From the NCBI RefSeq assembly GCF_000498395.2, contig NZ_CP010979.1:5180501-5244500 (forward strand): 64,000 bases of DNA. Direction: 5' to 3'. Position numbers and translations under genes: made by a program. Below are positions 43,922 through 50,110 of this stretch, piece after piece (positions within the stretch are counted from its first letter, which is position 1; each line of letters opens with the position of its first letter). The notes under the pieces are model-generated. The model had not been told where the DNA came from. It was given only the letters and a program-made list of their open reading frames with translations, and made no database searches. The stretch comes from Pseudomonas putida S13.1.2. Its GTDB lineage: Bacteria > Pseudomonadota > Gammaproteobacteria > Pseudomonadales > Pseudomonadaceae.

Positions 43922-44740
43922 ATGAGCACGTTCGTTACCCGCGATGGCACTTCGATCTATTTCAAGGACTGGGGCAGCGGCAAGCCAGTGCTGTTCAGCC
44001 ACGGCTGGCCACTGGATGCCGACATGTGGGATTCGCAGATGGAGTTCCTGGCCAGCCGCGGCTACCGCGCCATCGCCTTCGACCGGCGTGGGTTCGGCCG
44101 TTCGAGCCAGCCGTGGAACGGTTACGACTACGACACCTTCGCCGATGACATCGCCCAGCTGATCGAATACCTCGACCTGCGCGACGTGACCCTGGTGGGC
44201 TTTTCGATGGGTGGCGGCGATGTCAGCCGCTACATCGCCCGCCACGGCAGCGAGCGGGTGGCCGGGTTGGTGCTGCTGGGTGCGGTGACGCCGGTGTTCG
44301 GCAAGCGCGAAGACAACCCTGAAGGGGTCGACCTGTCGGTGTTCGAGGGTATCCGTGCCGGCCTGCGTGCCGACCGTGCGCAGTTCATCGCCGATTTCGC
44401 GACGCCGTTCTATGGCCTGAACCATGGGCAGCAGGTGTCCCAGGGCGTGCAGACGCAGACGCTGAACATCGCGCTGATGGCGTCGATCAAGGGCACGCTG
44501 GATTGCGTGACGGCGTTCTCCGAGACCGACTTCCGGCCGGACATGGCCAAGGTCGATGTGCCGACTTTGGTGATTCATGGTGACGACGACCAGATCGTGC
44601 CATTCGAGACCACCGGCAAGCAGGCGGCGGAGCTGATTCGTGGGGCTGAGCTCAAGGTGTATGCCGGGGCGCCGCACGGGTTTGCGGTGACCCATGCGCA
44701 GCAGTTGAACGAGGACTTGCTGGCGTTTCTCCAGCGGTAA
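43922..44740 (+). CDS. Alpha/beta hydrolase, arylesterase/non-heme perhydrolase
   Basis: 272 residues, very like the P. fluorescens arylesterase and cofactor-free haloperoxidases. Catalytic triad: S95 (GFSMGG), D223 (DDDQIVP) and H252 (APHGFAV); oxyanion-hole residues come from FSHGWPLDAD. It cleaves aryl esters and can form peracids in vitro. ATG 43922 follows AAGGAG. It is the third gene of a same-strand group with ycaC copy 1 and the small membrane protein, about 40 nt after the latter, so co-transcription is likely. Confidence 0.93.
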   Translation: MSTFVTRDGTSIYFKDWGSGKPVLFSHGWPLDADMWDSQMEFLASRGYRAIAFDRRGFGRSSQPWNGYDYDTFADDIAQLIEYLDLRDVTLVGFSMGGGDVSRYIARHGSERVAGLVLLGAVTPVFGKREDNPEGVDLSVFEGIRAGLRADRAQFIADFATPFYGLNHGQQVSQGVQTQTLNIALMASIKGTLDCVTAFSETDFRPDMAKVDVPTLVIHGDDDQIVPFETTGKQAAELIRGAELKVYAGAPHGFAVTHAQQLNEDLLAFLQR

Positions 44741-44746
44741 TTGTGC

Positions 44747-44840
44747 GAGGCATTCGCGGGCTCGCCCGCTCCCACCAGTACTGCACAGCATCTGAAACCT
44801 GTGATTTCCCTGTGGGAGCGGGCAAGCCCGCGAAGAGGCC
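44747..44840. repeat. REP pair (inverted), centres gctcgc/gcttgc
   Basis: Opposed TTCGCGGGCTCGCCCGCTCC and complement-like units between the esterase and the amidohydrolase. The arms differ at one central base. Confidence 0.88.
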
Positions 44841-44976
44841 AGCCCTGGCAGCACAAATGTTGATCAGGGCTAACCTTCTACAGCCCACCGCACATCCATC
44901 CAAGCCCTGACCCAGCATCAACCGGCATGCTCCGCAGTTGCGCCTGCCGCTGCCGCACCCAGAGACGGAGAACACC

Positions 44977-46959
44977 ATGTCCCAGGACCGCAACGACAAG
45001 ACCCGTCGCCAGTTCCTCGCCACCAGCACCGTGCTCGGTGCTGCCGGCGCGCTCTGGTCCGCATTGCCTTTCACCGGCCAAGCCGGTTCCGCTCACGCAT
45101 CCACCCAAGGAGGTTCCATGACCGCCGACCTGATTCTGTTCAACGGCAAACTGCACACCGTTGACCGCGAAAAGCCCACCGCGACCGCCGCCGCCATCAA
45201 GGACGGCCGTTTCATCGCGGTGGGCAACGACGCCGAGGCCATGGCCCACAAGGGCGCCACCACGCAGATCATCGACCTCAAGCAGCGCACGGTCATCCCC
45301 GGCCTGAACGACTCGCACCTGCACCTGATCCGCGGTGGCCTGAACTACAACCTGGAGCTGCGCTGGGAAGGCGTGCCGTCGGTGGCCGATGCCCTGCGCA
45401 TGCTCAAGGACCAGGCCGCGCGCACGCCAACCCCGCAGTGGGTGCGGGTAGTCGGTGGCTGGAACGAATTCCAGTTCGCCGAAAAACGCATGCCCACCCT
45501 GGAAGAAATCAACCAGGCTGCGCCCGACACCCCGGTGTTCCTGTTGCACCTGTATGACCGCGCGCTGCTCAACCGCGCCGCGCTAAAGGCTGTCGGCTAT
45601 GACAAGGCCACCCCGAACCCGCCGGGTGGCGAAATTCAACGCGACAAGTTCGGCAACCCGACCGGCATGCTGATCGCCCGCCCGAACGCGATGATTCTCT
45701 ACGCCACCCTGGCCAAAGGGCCGAAGCTGCCGCTGGAGTATCAGGTCAACTCGACGCGCCAGTTCATGCGTGAGCTGAACCGCCTGGGCCTGACCAGTGC
45801 CATCGACGCCGGCGGCGGTTACCAGAACTTCCCCGACGACTATTCGGTGATCCAGGAGCTGGCCGACAACAACCAGCTGACCGTGCGCATCGCCTACAAC
45901 CTGTTCACCCAGAAGCCCAAGGAAGAGCTGGACGACTTCAAGAAGTGGACCTCCAGCGTAAAGCTGCACAGCGGCACCGACTTCCTGCGCCACAACGGCG
46001 CAGGCGAAATGCTGGTGTTCTCCGCCGCCGACTTCGAGGACTTCCTCGAACCGCGCCCGGACCTGCCACAGACCATGGAAGAAGAGCTGGAGCCGGTGGT
46101 GCGTCACCTGGTCGAGCAACGCTGGCCGTTCCGCCTGCACGCCACCTACAACGAATCGATCACGCGGATGCTTGACGTGTTCGAGAAGGTCAACCGCGAC
46201 ATCCCGTTCAACGGCCTGCCGTGGTTCTTCGACCACGCCGAAACCATCACCCCCCAGAACATCGAGCGCGTGCGGGCGCTGGGTGGTGGTATTGCCGTCC
46301 AGGACCGCATGGCCTTCCAGGGTGAGTACTTTGTCGACCGCTACGGCGCCAAGGCTGCCGAGCAGACCCCGCCCATCAAGCGCATGCTCGACATGGGCGT
46401 GCCGGTGGGTGCCGGTACCGATGCCACCCGCGTGTCCAGCTACAACCCGTGGACCTCGCTGTACTGGCTGGTCAGCGGCAAGACCGTCGGCGGCATGGAG
46501 CTGTACCCGGAAGGCCTGGACCGCGACACTGCACTGCAACTGTTCACCCAGGGCAGCGCGTGGTTCTCCAGCGAGCAGGGCAAGAAGGGCCAGATCAAGG
46601 TGGGCCAACTGGCCGACCTGGCGGCGCTGTCGCTGGACTTCTTCAGTGTCGATGAAGAGGCGATCAAGGGCATCGAGTCGGTGCTGACCATCGTCGATGG
46701 CAAGGTGGTGTACGGCGCTGGCGAGTTCGACAGGCTCGGCCCGCCGCAGGTGCCGGTACTGCCGGAGTGGTCGCCGGTGGCCAAGGTGCCGGGGCACTGG
46801 CGCGTCGGTACGCCATCGTTGGCAGCCGCCGTGCACCAGTGCAGCGGGCCATGCGGGGTGCATGCGCACAGCCATGAGAAGGCACGGCATTCGAGTGTGC
46901 CGGTGAGTGACTTCCAGGGCTTCTGGGGTTCGCTGGGTTGTTCCTGCTTTGCTTTCTGA
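44977..46959 (+). CDS. Tat-exported metal-dependent amidohydrolase (YtcJ-like)
   Basis: 660 residues. A twin-arginine signal TRRQFLATSTVLGAAGAL is at residues 9-26. The hydrolase follows: MTADLILFNGKLHTVDREKP, the metal-binding NDSHLHLIRGG, HATYNES and FDHAETI, and the aspartate in GAGTDATRVSSYNP; these match amidohydrolase family 3. The C-terminal 100 residues, with QCSGPCGVHAHSHEK, are unusual and Cys/His-rich. ATG 44977 follows GGAG by six bases. An internal AAGGAGG at 45107-45113 precedes a second ATG at 45118, which would give a cytoplasmic form. Substrate unknown. Confidence 0.88.
   Translation: MSQDRNDKTRRQFLATSTVLGAAGALWSALPFTGQAGSAHASTQGGSMTADLILFNGKLHTVDREKPTATAAAIKDGRFIAVGNDAEAMAHKGATTQIIDLKQRTVIPGLNDSHLHLIRGGLNYNLELRWEGVPSVADALRMLKDQAARTPTPQWVRVVGGWNEFQFAEKRMPTLEEINQAAPDTPVFLLHLYDRALLNRAALKAVGYDKATPNPPGGEIQRDKFGNPTGMLIARPNAMILYATLAKGPKLPLEYQVNSTRQFMRELNRLGLTSAIDAGGGYQNFPDDYSVIQELADNNQLTVRIAYNLFTQKPKEELDDFKKWTSSVKLHSGTDFLRHNGAGEMLVFSAADFEDFLEPRPDLPQTMEEELEPVVRHLVEQRWPFRLHATYNESITRMLDVFEKVNRDIPFNGLPWFFDHAETITPQNIERVRALGGGIAVQDRMAFQGEYFVDRYGAKAAEQTPPIKRMLDMGVPVGAGTDATRVSSYNPWTSLYWLVSGKTVGGMELYPEGLDRDTALQLFTQGSAWFSSEQGKKGQIKVGQLADLAALSLDFFSVDEEAIKGIESVLTIVDGKVVYGAGEFDRLGPPQVPVLPEWSPVAKVPGHWRVGTPSLAAAVHQCSGPCGVHAHSHEKARHSSVPVSDFQGFWGSLGCSCFAF
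45107..45120 (+). promoter_or_regulatory. Internal ribosome-binding site and second start in the amidohydrolase gene
   Basis: AAGGAGG, four bases, ATG, in frame with the main start (47 codons later). It falls exactly between the Tat signal and the catalytic domain. Translation from here would give a protein without an export signal. Confidence 0.55.
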
Positions 46960-46980
46960 GCTTCTTTGCCTGCATAAATG

Positions 46981-47081
46981 ACGGCCGCTTCGCCGGACAA
47001 GCCCGCTCTCACAGGTTCACCACCCATCCCGAGGGCAGTGGGGTAACTTGTGGGAGCGGGCTTGTCCCGCGAAAGGGCCGT
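46981..47081. repeat. REP pair (inverted), centre variant acaagc
   Basis: Opposed units in the convergent gap between the amidohydrolase and the LysR gene. The left arm has changes (TTCGCCGGACAAGCCCGCTC), the right arm is regular. Confidence 0.86.
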
Positions 47082-47098
47082 TACTGTCAGCAACCGAC

Positions 47099-48010
47099 TC
47101 AAGCCATGTCGCTGATCGCGAACTCCTCAGCCAGGTGATCGATCAGCGCCCGCACCGATGGCAGCAGCCCGCGGCGCGACGGGAAGATCGCATGCACGAT
47201 GCCACACCGCGGGTGCCAGTCCGGAATCAGCTCAACCAGCCGCCCTGCCGCCAGGTCCTCGCGCACCGCCACCCGCGGCAAGTGCGCGATTCCCACCCCG
47301 GCCACCACGAAATGGCGCAAGGCAAACAGGTCGTCAGTCACCATGCGCGGCGTATGCGGGATGACGATACTGCGGCTGTTGTCCTCACCCTGGAACAGTT
47401 CCCACTGGTACTCGCGCTGGGCGCTGCCCCAATGCACGCTGGGTAGCGTGCCCAGCAGCTGTGGGTCAAACCCTTTGGGTAGTTGCGCCAGGTAGTGCGG
47501 CTGGCCGACCAGGCACTGGGTGCTGTTACTCAGCACCTTCATCACCATGTCGGTGTTCTCCAGCGGCGGAAAGCGCACGCGCAGGGCGATGTCGAAGCCC
47601 TCATGCAGCAGGTCGACACGGCGGTTGGTGCTCTCGATGAACAACTCCACCTGCGGGTACTTGAGCATGTAGCGGGTCAGCATCGGCCCGACCCAGGAGT
47701 TGAGCAGGGTGGTGGGGCAGCTGATGCGCACCAGCCCGCGTGGCTCGCTGCGGTTGCGCTCGATGATTTCCGCCGCGCCCTCGGCCTCCACGCGCATGGC
47801 CAGGCAACGGTTGTAGTAGGCCTGGCCGATCTCGGTCAGCGAGCAGTGCCGGCTGGTGCGGTGCAGCAGCCGCACGCCCAGGCGGTCTTCAAGGTCGGCG
47901 ATGCGCCGGCTGAGTTTCGACTTGGGCATGTCCAGCGCCCGCCCGGCCGGGGCGAAGCCGCCGTGCTCCACGACTTGGGTGAAGTAGTAGAGGGAGTTGA
48001 GGTCTTCCAA
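47099..48010 (-). CDS. LysR-family transcriptional regulator (probable ycaC regulator)
   Basis: 303 residues with the HTH MEDLNSLYYFTQVVEHGGFAPAGRALDMPKSKLSRRIADLEDRLG and an effector domain of the group that includes many aromatic- and quinone-responsive LysR proteins. The start is TTG 48010, eight bases after GGAG; that GGAG is inside the operator at 48015-48032, so binding there would also affect its own expression. It is divergent from ycaC copy 2 and, since copy 1 has the same operator, probably controls both. The inducer is unknown. Confidence 0.87.
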   Translation of the reverse strand: MEDLNSLYYFTQVVEHGGFAPAGRALDMPKSKLSRRIADLEDRLGVRLLHRTSRHCSLTEIGQAYYNRCLAMRVEAEGAAEIIERNRSEPRGLVRISCPTTLLNSWVGPMLTRYMLKYPQVELFIESTNRRVDLLHEGFDIALRVRFPPLENTDMVMKVLSNSTQCLVGQPHYLAQLPKGFDPQLLGTLPSVHWGSAQREYQWELFQGEDNSRSIVIPHTPRMVTDDLFALRHFVVAGVGIAHLPRVAVREDLAAGRLVELIPDWHPRCGIVHAIFPSRRGLLPSVRALIDHLAEEFAISDMA

Positions 48011-48014
48011 TGAT

Positions 48015-48032
48015 CGTTCTCCAAACGGAACG
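48015..48032 (+). promoter_or_regulatory. LysR-type operator, ycaC copy 2
   Basis: CGTTCTCCAAACGGAACG, the same dyad as at 42701-42718 with four changes in the centre. It overlaps the ribosome-binding site of the divergent LysR gene and is centred about 65 bp before the predicted ycaC start of transcription (-10 TAATCT at 48077-48082). Confidence 0.75.
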
Positions 48033-48145
48033 CTAAGGACGGTTTTCGCAGTCTAGTGCAGCAAAGGTGATGATTTTAATCTGTGCCCATCAACGCGAAA
48101 CACCCCGGATTGCTTAAAAATTCATAACCCTTAGGAGCACAGACC

Positions 48146-48775
48146 ATGAGCAAATTCACCTACAACCGCCTGAACAAAGACGACGCTGCCGTACTGCTGG
48201 TCGACCACCAGGCTGGCCTGTTGTCCCTGGTGCGTGACATCGAGCCGGACAAGTTCAAGAACAACGTACTGGCCCTGGCTGACCTGGCCAAGTTCTTCAA
48301 CCTGCCAACCATCCTCACCACCAGCTTCGAGCAAGGCCCTAACGGCCCGCTGGTGCCAGAGCTGAAAGCGCTGTTCCCGGATGCGCCGTATATCGCCCGC
48401 CCAGGCCAGATCAACGCCTGGGACAACGAAGACTTCGTCAAGGCGGTGAAGGCCACTGGCAAGAAGCAGCTGATCATTGCCGGTGTGGTGACTGAGGTCT
48501 GCGTAGCCTTCCCGGCGCTGTCGGCGCTGGAAGAAGAGTTTGATGTGTTCGTCGTGACCGATGCCTCCGGCACCTTCAACGAAATGACCCGCGATGCTGC
48601 CCATGACCGCATGAGCCAGGCCGGTGCGCAGCTGATGACCTGGTTCGGCGTGGCCTGCGAGCTGCATCGCGACTGGCGCAACGATGTCGAAGGGCTGGCT
48701 GCGCTGTGTTCCAACCACATTCCGGATTATCGCAACCTGATGACCAGCTACAACGCGTTGACTGCGGGGAAGTAA
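48146..48775 (+). CDS. ycaC: Isochorismatase-family hydrolase YcaC, copy 2
   Basis: 209 residues, differing from copy 1 at about eight positions (2, 3, 5, 36, one near 126, one near 146, and two near the C-terminus). D20 and C119 are kept. Copy 2 looks slightly closer to E. coli YcaC (DKFKNN, LSALEEE, FNEMTR), so it may be the parent. ATG 48146 follows AGGAG. It is divergent from the LysR gene and followed by a terminator, so it forms a unit of its own. Confidence 0.93.
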   Translation: MSKFTYNRLNKDDAAVLLVDHQAGLLSLVRDIEPDKFKNNVLALADLAKFFNLPTILTTSFEQGPNGPLVPELKALFPDAPYIARPGQINAWDNEDFVKAVKATGKKQLIIAGVVTEVCVAFPALSALEEEFDVFVVTDASGTFNEMTRDAAHDRMSQAGAQLMTWFGVACELHRDWRNDVEGLAALCSNHIPDYRNLMTSYNALTAGK

Positions 48776-48799
48776 TCAACCAATAGCGGTACGCACAAA

Positions 48800-48833
48800 G
48801 GCCGGCTCTCTCTATAGGGGGCCGGCTTTTTTT
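48800..48833 (+). terminator. Intrinsic terminator after ycaC copy 2
   Basis: Stem GCCGGC/GCCGGC with a 14-nt pyrimidine-rich loop, followed by seven T, 25 nt after the stop. Confidence 0.85.
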
Positions 48834-48853
48834 GTTGCACTTTGTTCCATTCG

Positions 48854-48882
48854 TTGACCTGTATGGGCGGCGTTGTTAGCGT
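48854..48882 (+). promoter_or_regulatory. Promoter of an orphan small RNA
   Basis: TTGACC, exactly 17 bases, TAGCGT: a good sigma-70 promoter just after the ycaC terminator, with no gene start downstream. Transcription would begin near 48889. Confidence 0.65.
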
Positions 48883-48888
48883 TTCACT

Positions 48889-49046
48889 TGAGCGCGAAGC
48901 CAGTTGTCATTCAGCGGCAGTAACTGGTTCAGGAACCCCATCGATGGCTGAATCATCAGTGTAGGGTGAGACCTCCACACCCCGGCTTGAGGTGTGTATA
49001 TGAATAGCAAGCATCTGATGGGGCCACTGGAAACAGTGGCCCTTTT
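48889..49046 (+). ncRNA. Candidate small RNA, about 158 nt
   Basis: It lies between a consensus promoter and a strong terminator (GGGCCACTG, GAAA loop, CAGTGGCCC, TTTT at 49021-49046). Possible stems: CCAGTT/AACTGG near 48900-48930, TTCAG/CTGAA around CCATCGATGG, and CACACC/GGTGTG at 48976-48996. The stretch ACCTCC (48971-48976) can pair either with GAGGT downstream or with a ribosome-binding site. I do not recognise it as a named sRNA. A 20-codon frame from ATG 49000 (MNSKHLMGPLETVALFCGWC) runs through the terminator and is unlikely to be the product. Confidence 0.6.
49021..49046 (+). terminator. Intrinsic terminator of the sRNA candidate
   Basis: Perfect 9-bp stem GGGCCACTG/CAGTGGCCC closed by a GAAA tetraloop and followed by TTTTCT. 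Confidence 0.88.
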
Positions 49047-49081
49047 CTGTGGCTGGTGCTGACATCCGGATCAACGCGGTC

Positions 49082-49110
49082 CCTGTGGGAGCGGGTTCAC
49101 CCGCGAAGAA
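49082..49110 (-). repeat. Solitary REP unit, centre gttcac
   Basis: One unit CCTGTGGGAGCGGGTTCACC-CGCGAA with no partner, just after the sRNA terminator and before the 3' end of the DUF3077-like gene. Confidence 0.82.
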
Positions 49111-49126
49111 GGCGATACAGGCAGCA

Positions 49127-49420
49127 TCAATTCATGGGCTGTGACTCAATCCCATCCAGCAGTGCCTCGACCAACCCTTCTGCCATTTCGAGTGCATTCA
49201 GGTTGCTCCAGAACAGGCTTTTGCCGGTGTCATCCAGATGCTCCAAGGCTTTGTAGCCGCAGTCGTAGGCGCCGCGCAGGTACTGGGCGACATGCACCAG
49301 GGCATCGTGGGCGGAGATGCCCGGGTTTACTGTGAACAATGGGGGATGGCCGGCATCGCAGCGGCTGAAAGGGCGTTGTGTGGTTTCGGGAAGGGGTGGA
49401 TCGGGGACGATTCTTTTCAT
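49127..49420 (-). CDS. DUF3077-like small protein
   Basis: 97 residues: a proline-rich N-terminus (MKRIVPDPPLPETT), then LFTVNPGISAHDALVHVAQYLRGAYDCGYKALEHLDDTGKSLFWSNLNALEMAEGLVEALLDG, which fits the helical DUF3077-type domain common in Pseudomonas. No function is known. ATG 49420 follows GAGG by eight to nine bases; the frame continues upstream through the structured leader but the GAGG and composition favour this start. A long structured leader precedes it (49453-49606). Codon use looks like the rest of the window. Confidence 0.72.
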   Translation of the reverse strand: MKRIVPDPPLPETTQRPFSRCDAGHPPLFTVNPGISAHDALVHVAQYLRGAYDCGYKALEHLDDTGKSLFWSNLNALEMAEGLVEALLDGIESQPMN

Positions 49421-49452
49421 TGCAGTGACCTCACAGGGTTGACCTGCAACCA

Positions 49453-49468
49453 TCCGTTTCCACACGAA
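49453..49468 (-). promoter_or_regulatory. GGA-loop hairpin (possible RsmA/RsmE site), proximal
   Basis: On the minus strand TTCGT, loop GTGGAA, ACGGA: a five-pair stem (one G-U) that presents GGA in a hexaloop. This is the form preferred by CsrA/RsmA-family proteins. It lies about 35 nt before the start codon. Confidence 0.45.
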
Positions 49469-49472
49469 GGGT

Positions 49473-49546
49473 GGCAGCTGTACGCGGGGTGGAAAACCGG
49501 TCGGAGGCAACCCGGTAGGCCATACGGCCTCCCGCGCACAGCTGCC
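49473..49546 (-). ncRNA. Three-way-junction RNA element in the DUF3077-like leader
   Basis: Outer stem of 16 positions, 15 paired (49473-49488 with 49531-49546; left GGCAGCTGTACGCGGG on the plus strand), enclosing two hairpins: ACCGG/CCGGT (49496-49516) and AGGCC/GGCCT with a four-base loop (49517-49530). It starts about 50 nt upstream of the ATG. The high pairing is symmetrical, so the element could also act on the plus strand or as DNA. Not recognised as a named motif. Confidence 0.6.
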
Positions 49547-49571
49547 ATTGAAGACAGCACCTCAGATCAGA

Positions 49572-49587
49572 CGGGTTTCCACACCCG
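49572..49587 (-). promoter_or_regulatory. GGA-loop hairpin (possible RsmA/RsmE site), distal
   Basis: On the minus strand CGGGT, loop GTGGAA, ACCCG: a perfect five-pair stem with the same hexaloop as the proximal hairpin, on the other side of the three-way junction. Confidence 0.45.
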
Positions 49588-49835
49588 ATCGCTGAACCGA
49601 CAGCGACCCGGTCAGCCTAGAGAGCAGGCCTTCCCCGGACAATCAGACGGGCGTCGACACGGTGTGTAGGATAAATCCTCGGGGGCGGCGTTAACGTAGG
49701 AAATGGTTGGCCGGGAAGTAGGACCTTGCTGAGAATCGGACGATTCTGTGATGGTTTTTTTGGGGGCGCGTAATGGCGGCGAGGTGATCGTCAGGAGGTT
49801 GCAGGATGGCCTCCAGGTGCCAGGCGATAGTTTTT

Positions 49836-50082
49836 TGGCGCCTGTCAGATCGAGCGCCGCCCGCGCGGCGCATCGCGAGCGAAGCTCGCTCCTACGTTTG
49901 TTTCGGGCCAGTTTCGCCTGTGACAGGCGCGCGCGACCGCCTTGTTTGTATGACGCGATATCGAGCCATGCACCAAGGCGTTCGCGCGCAATTCCCACAG
50001 GAATAATTGGCCCGAAACAAACGTAGGAGCGAGCTTCGCTCGCGATGCGCCGCGCGGGCGGCGCTCGATCTCATAGGCGCCA
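49836..50082. repeat. Large inverted repeat, 75-bp arms, 97-bp centre (MITE-like)
   Basis: Arms 49836-49910 and 50008-50082 are reverse complements with two mismatches; the inner 64 bp (49847-49910 and 50008-50071) match perfectly. Each arm has its own palindrome (GCGAGCGAAGCTCGC) and a TAGGAGCGAGC motif like REP sequences. The 97-bp centre carries no gene. No clear target-site duplication was seen at the ends. It sits just after the antiporter gene stop. Confidence 0.85.
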
Positions 50083-50110
50083 CAACCCTCAAGGCGTACG
50101 ACAAAAACCC

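Larger units (their letters stand above)
49421..49835. other. Structured leader and upstream region of the DUF3077-like gene
   Basis: Contains, reading on the minus strand from high to low coordinates: hairpin AGAATC/GATTCT (49732-49747), hairpin TCGCTG/CAGCGA (49589-49606), a GGA-loop hairpin (49572-49587), the three-way junction (49473-49546) and a second GGA-loop hairpin (49453-49468). A possible -10 TATCCT and weak -35 TTAACG lie near 49670-49695 on the minus strand. No convincing coding frame. Confidence 0.5.

Noticed and set aside
543..47081. REP clusters considered as CRISPR repeats
   Set aside because: The units are in inverted pairs with one short spacer and lie at many separate places. 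There is no regular array and no cas gene.
48146..48775. The second ycaC copy considered as an assembly duplicate
   Set aside because: It differs in many silent positions and in about eight residues and has a different neighbourhood, so it is a real paralogue.
49000..49062. A 20-codon frame MNSKHLMGPLETVALFCGWC in the sRNA candidate
   Set aside because: It has no ribosome-binding site and reads through the terminator stem, so most transcripts would end before its stop codon.
49747..49775. Hairpin AGAATC/GATTCT followed by a T run as a plus-strand terminator
   Set aside because: The T run is separated from the stem by about eight bases and no gene ends just upstream on the plus strand.
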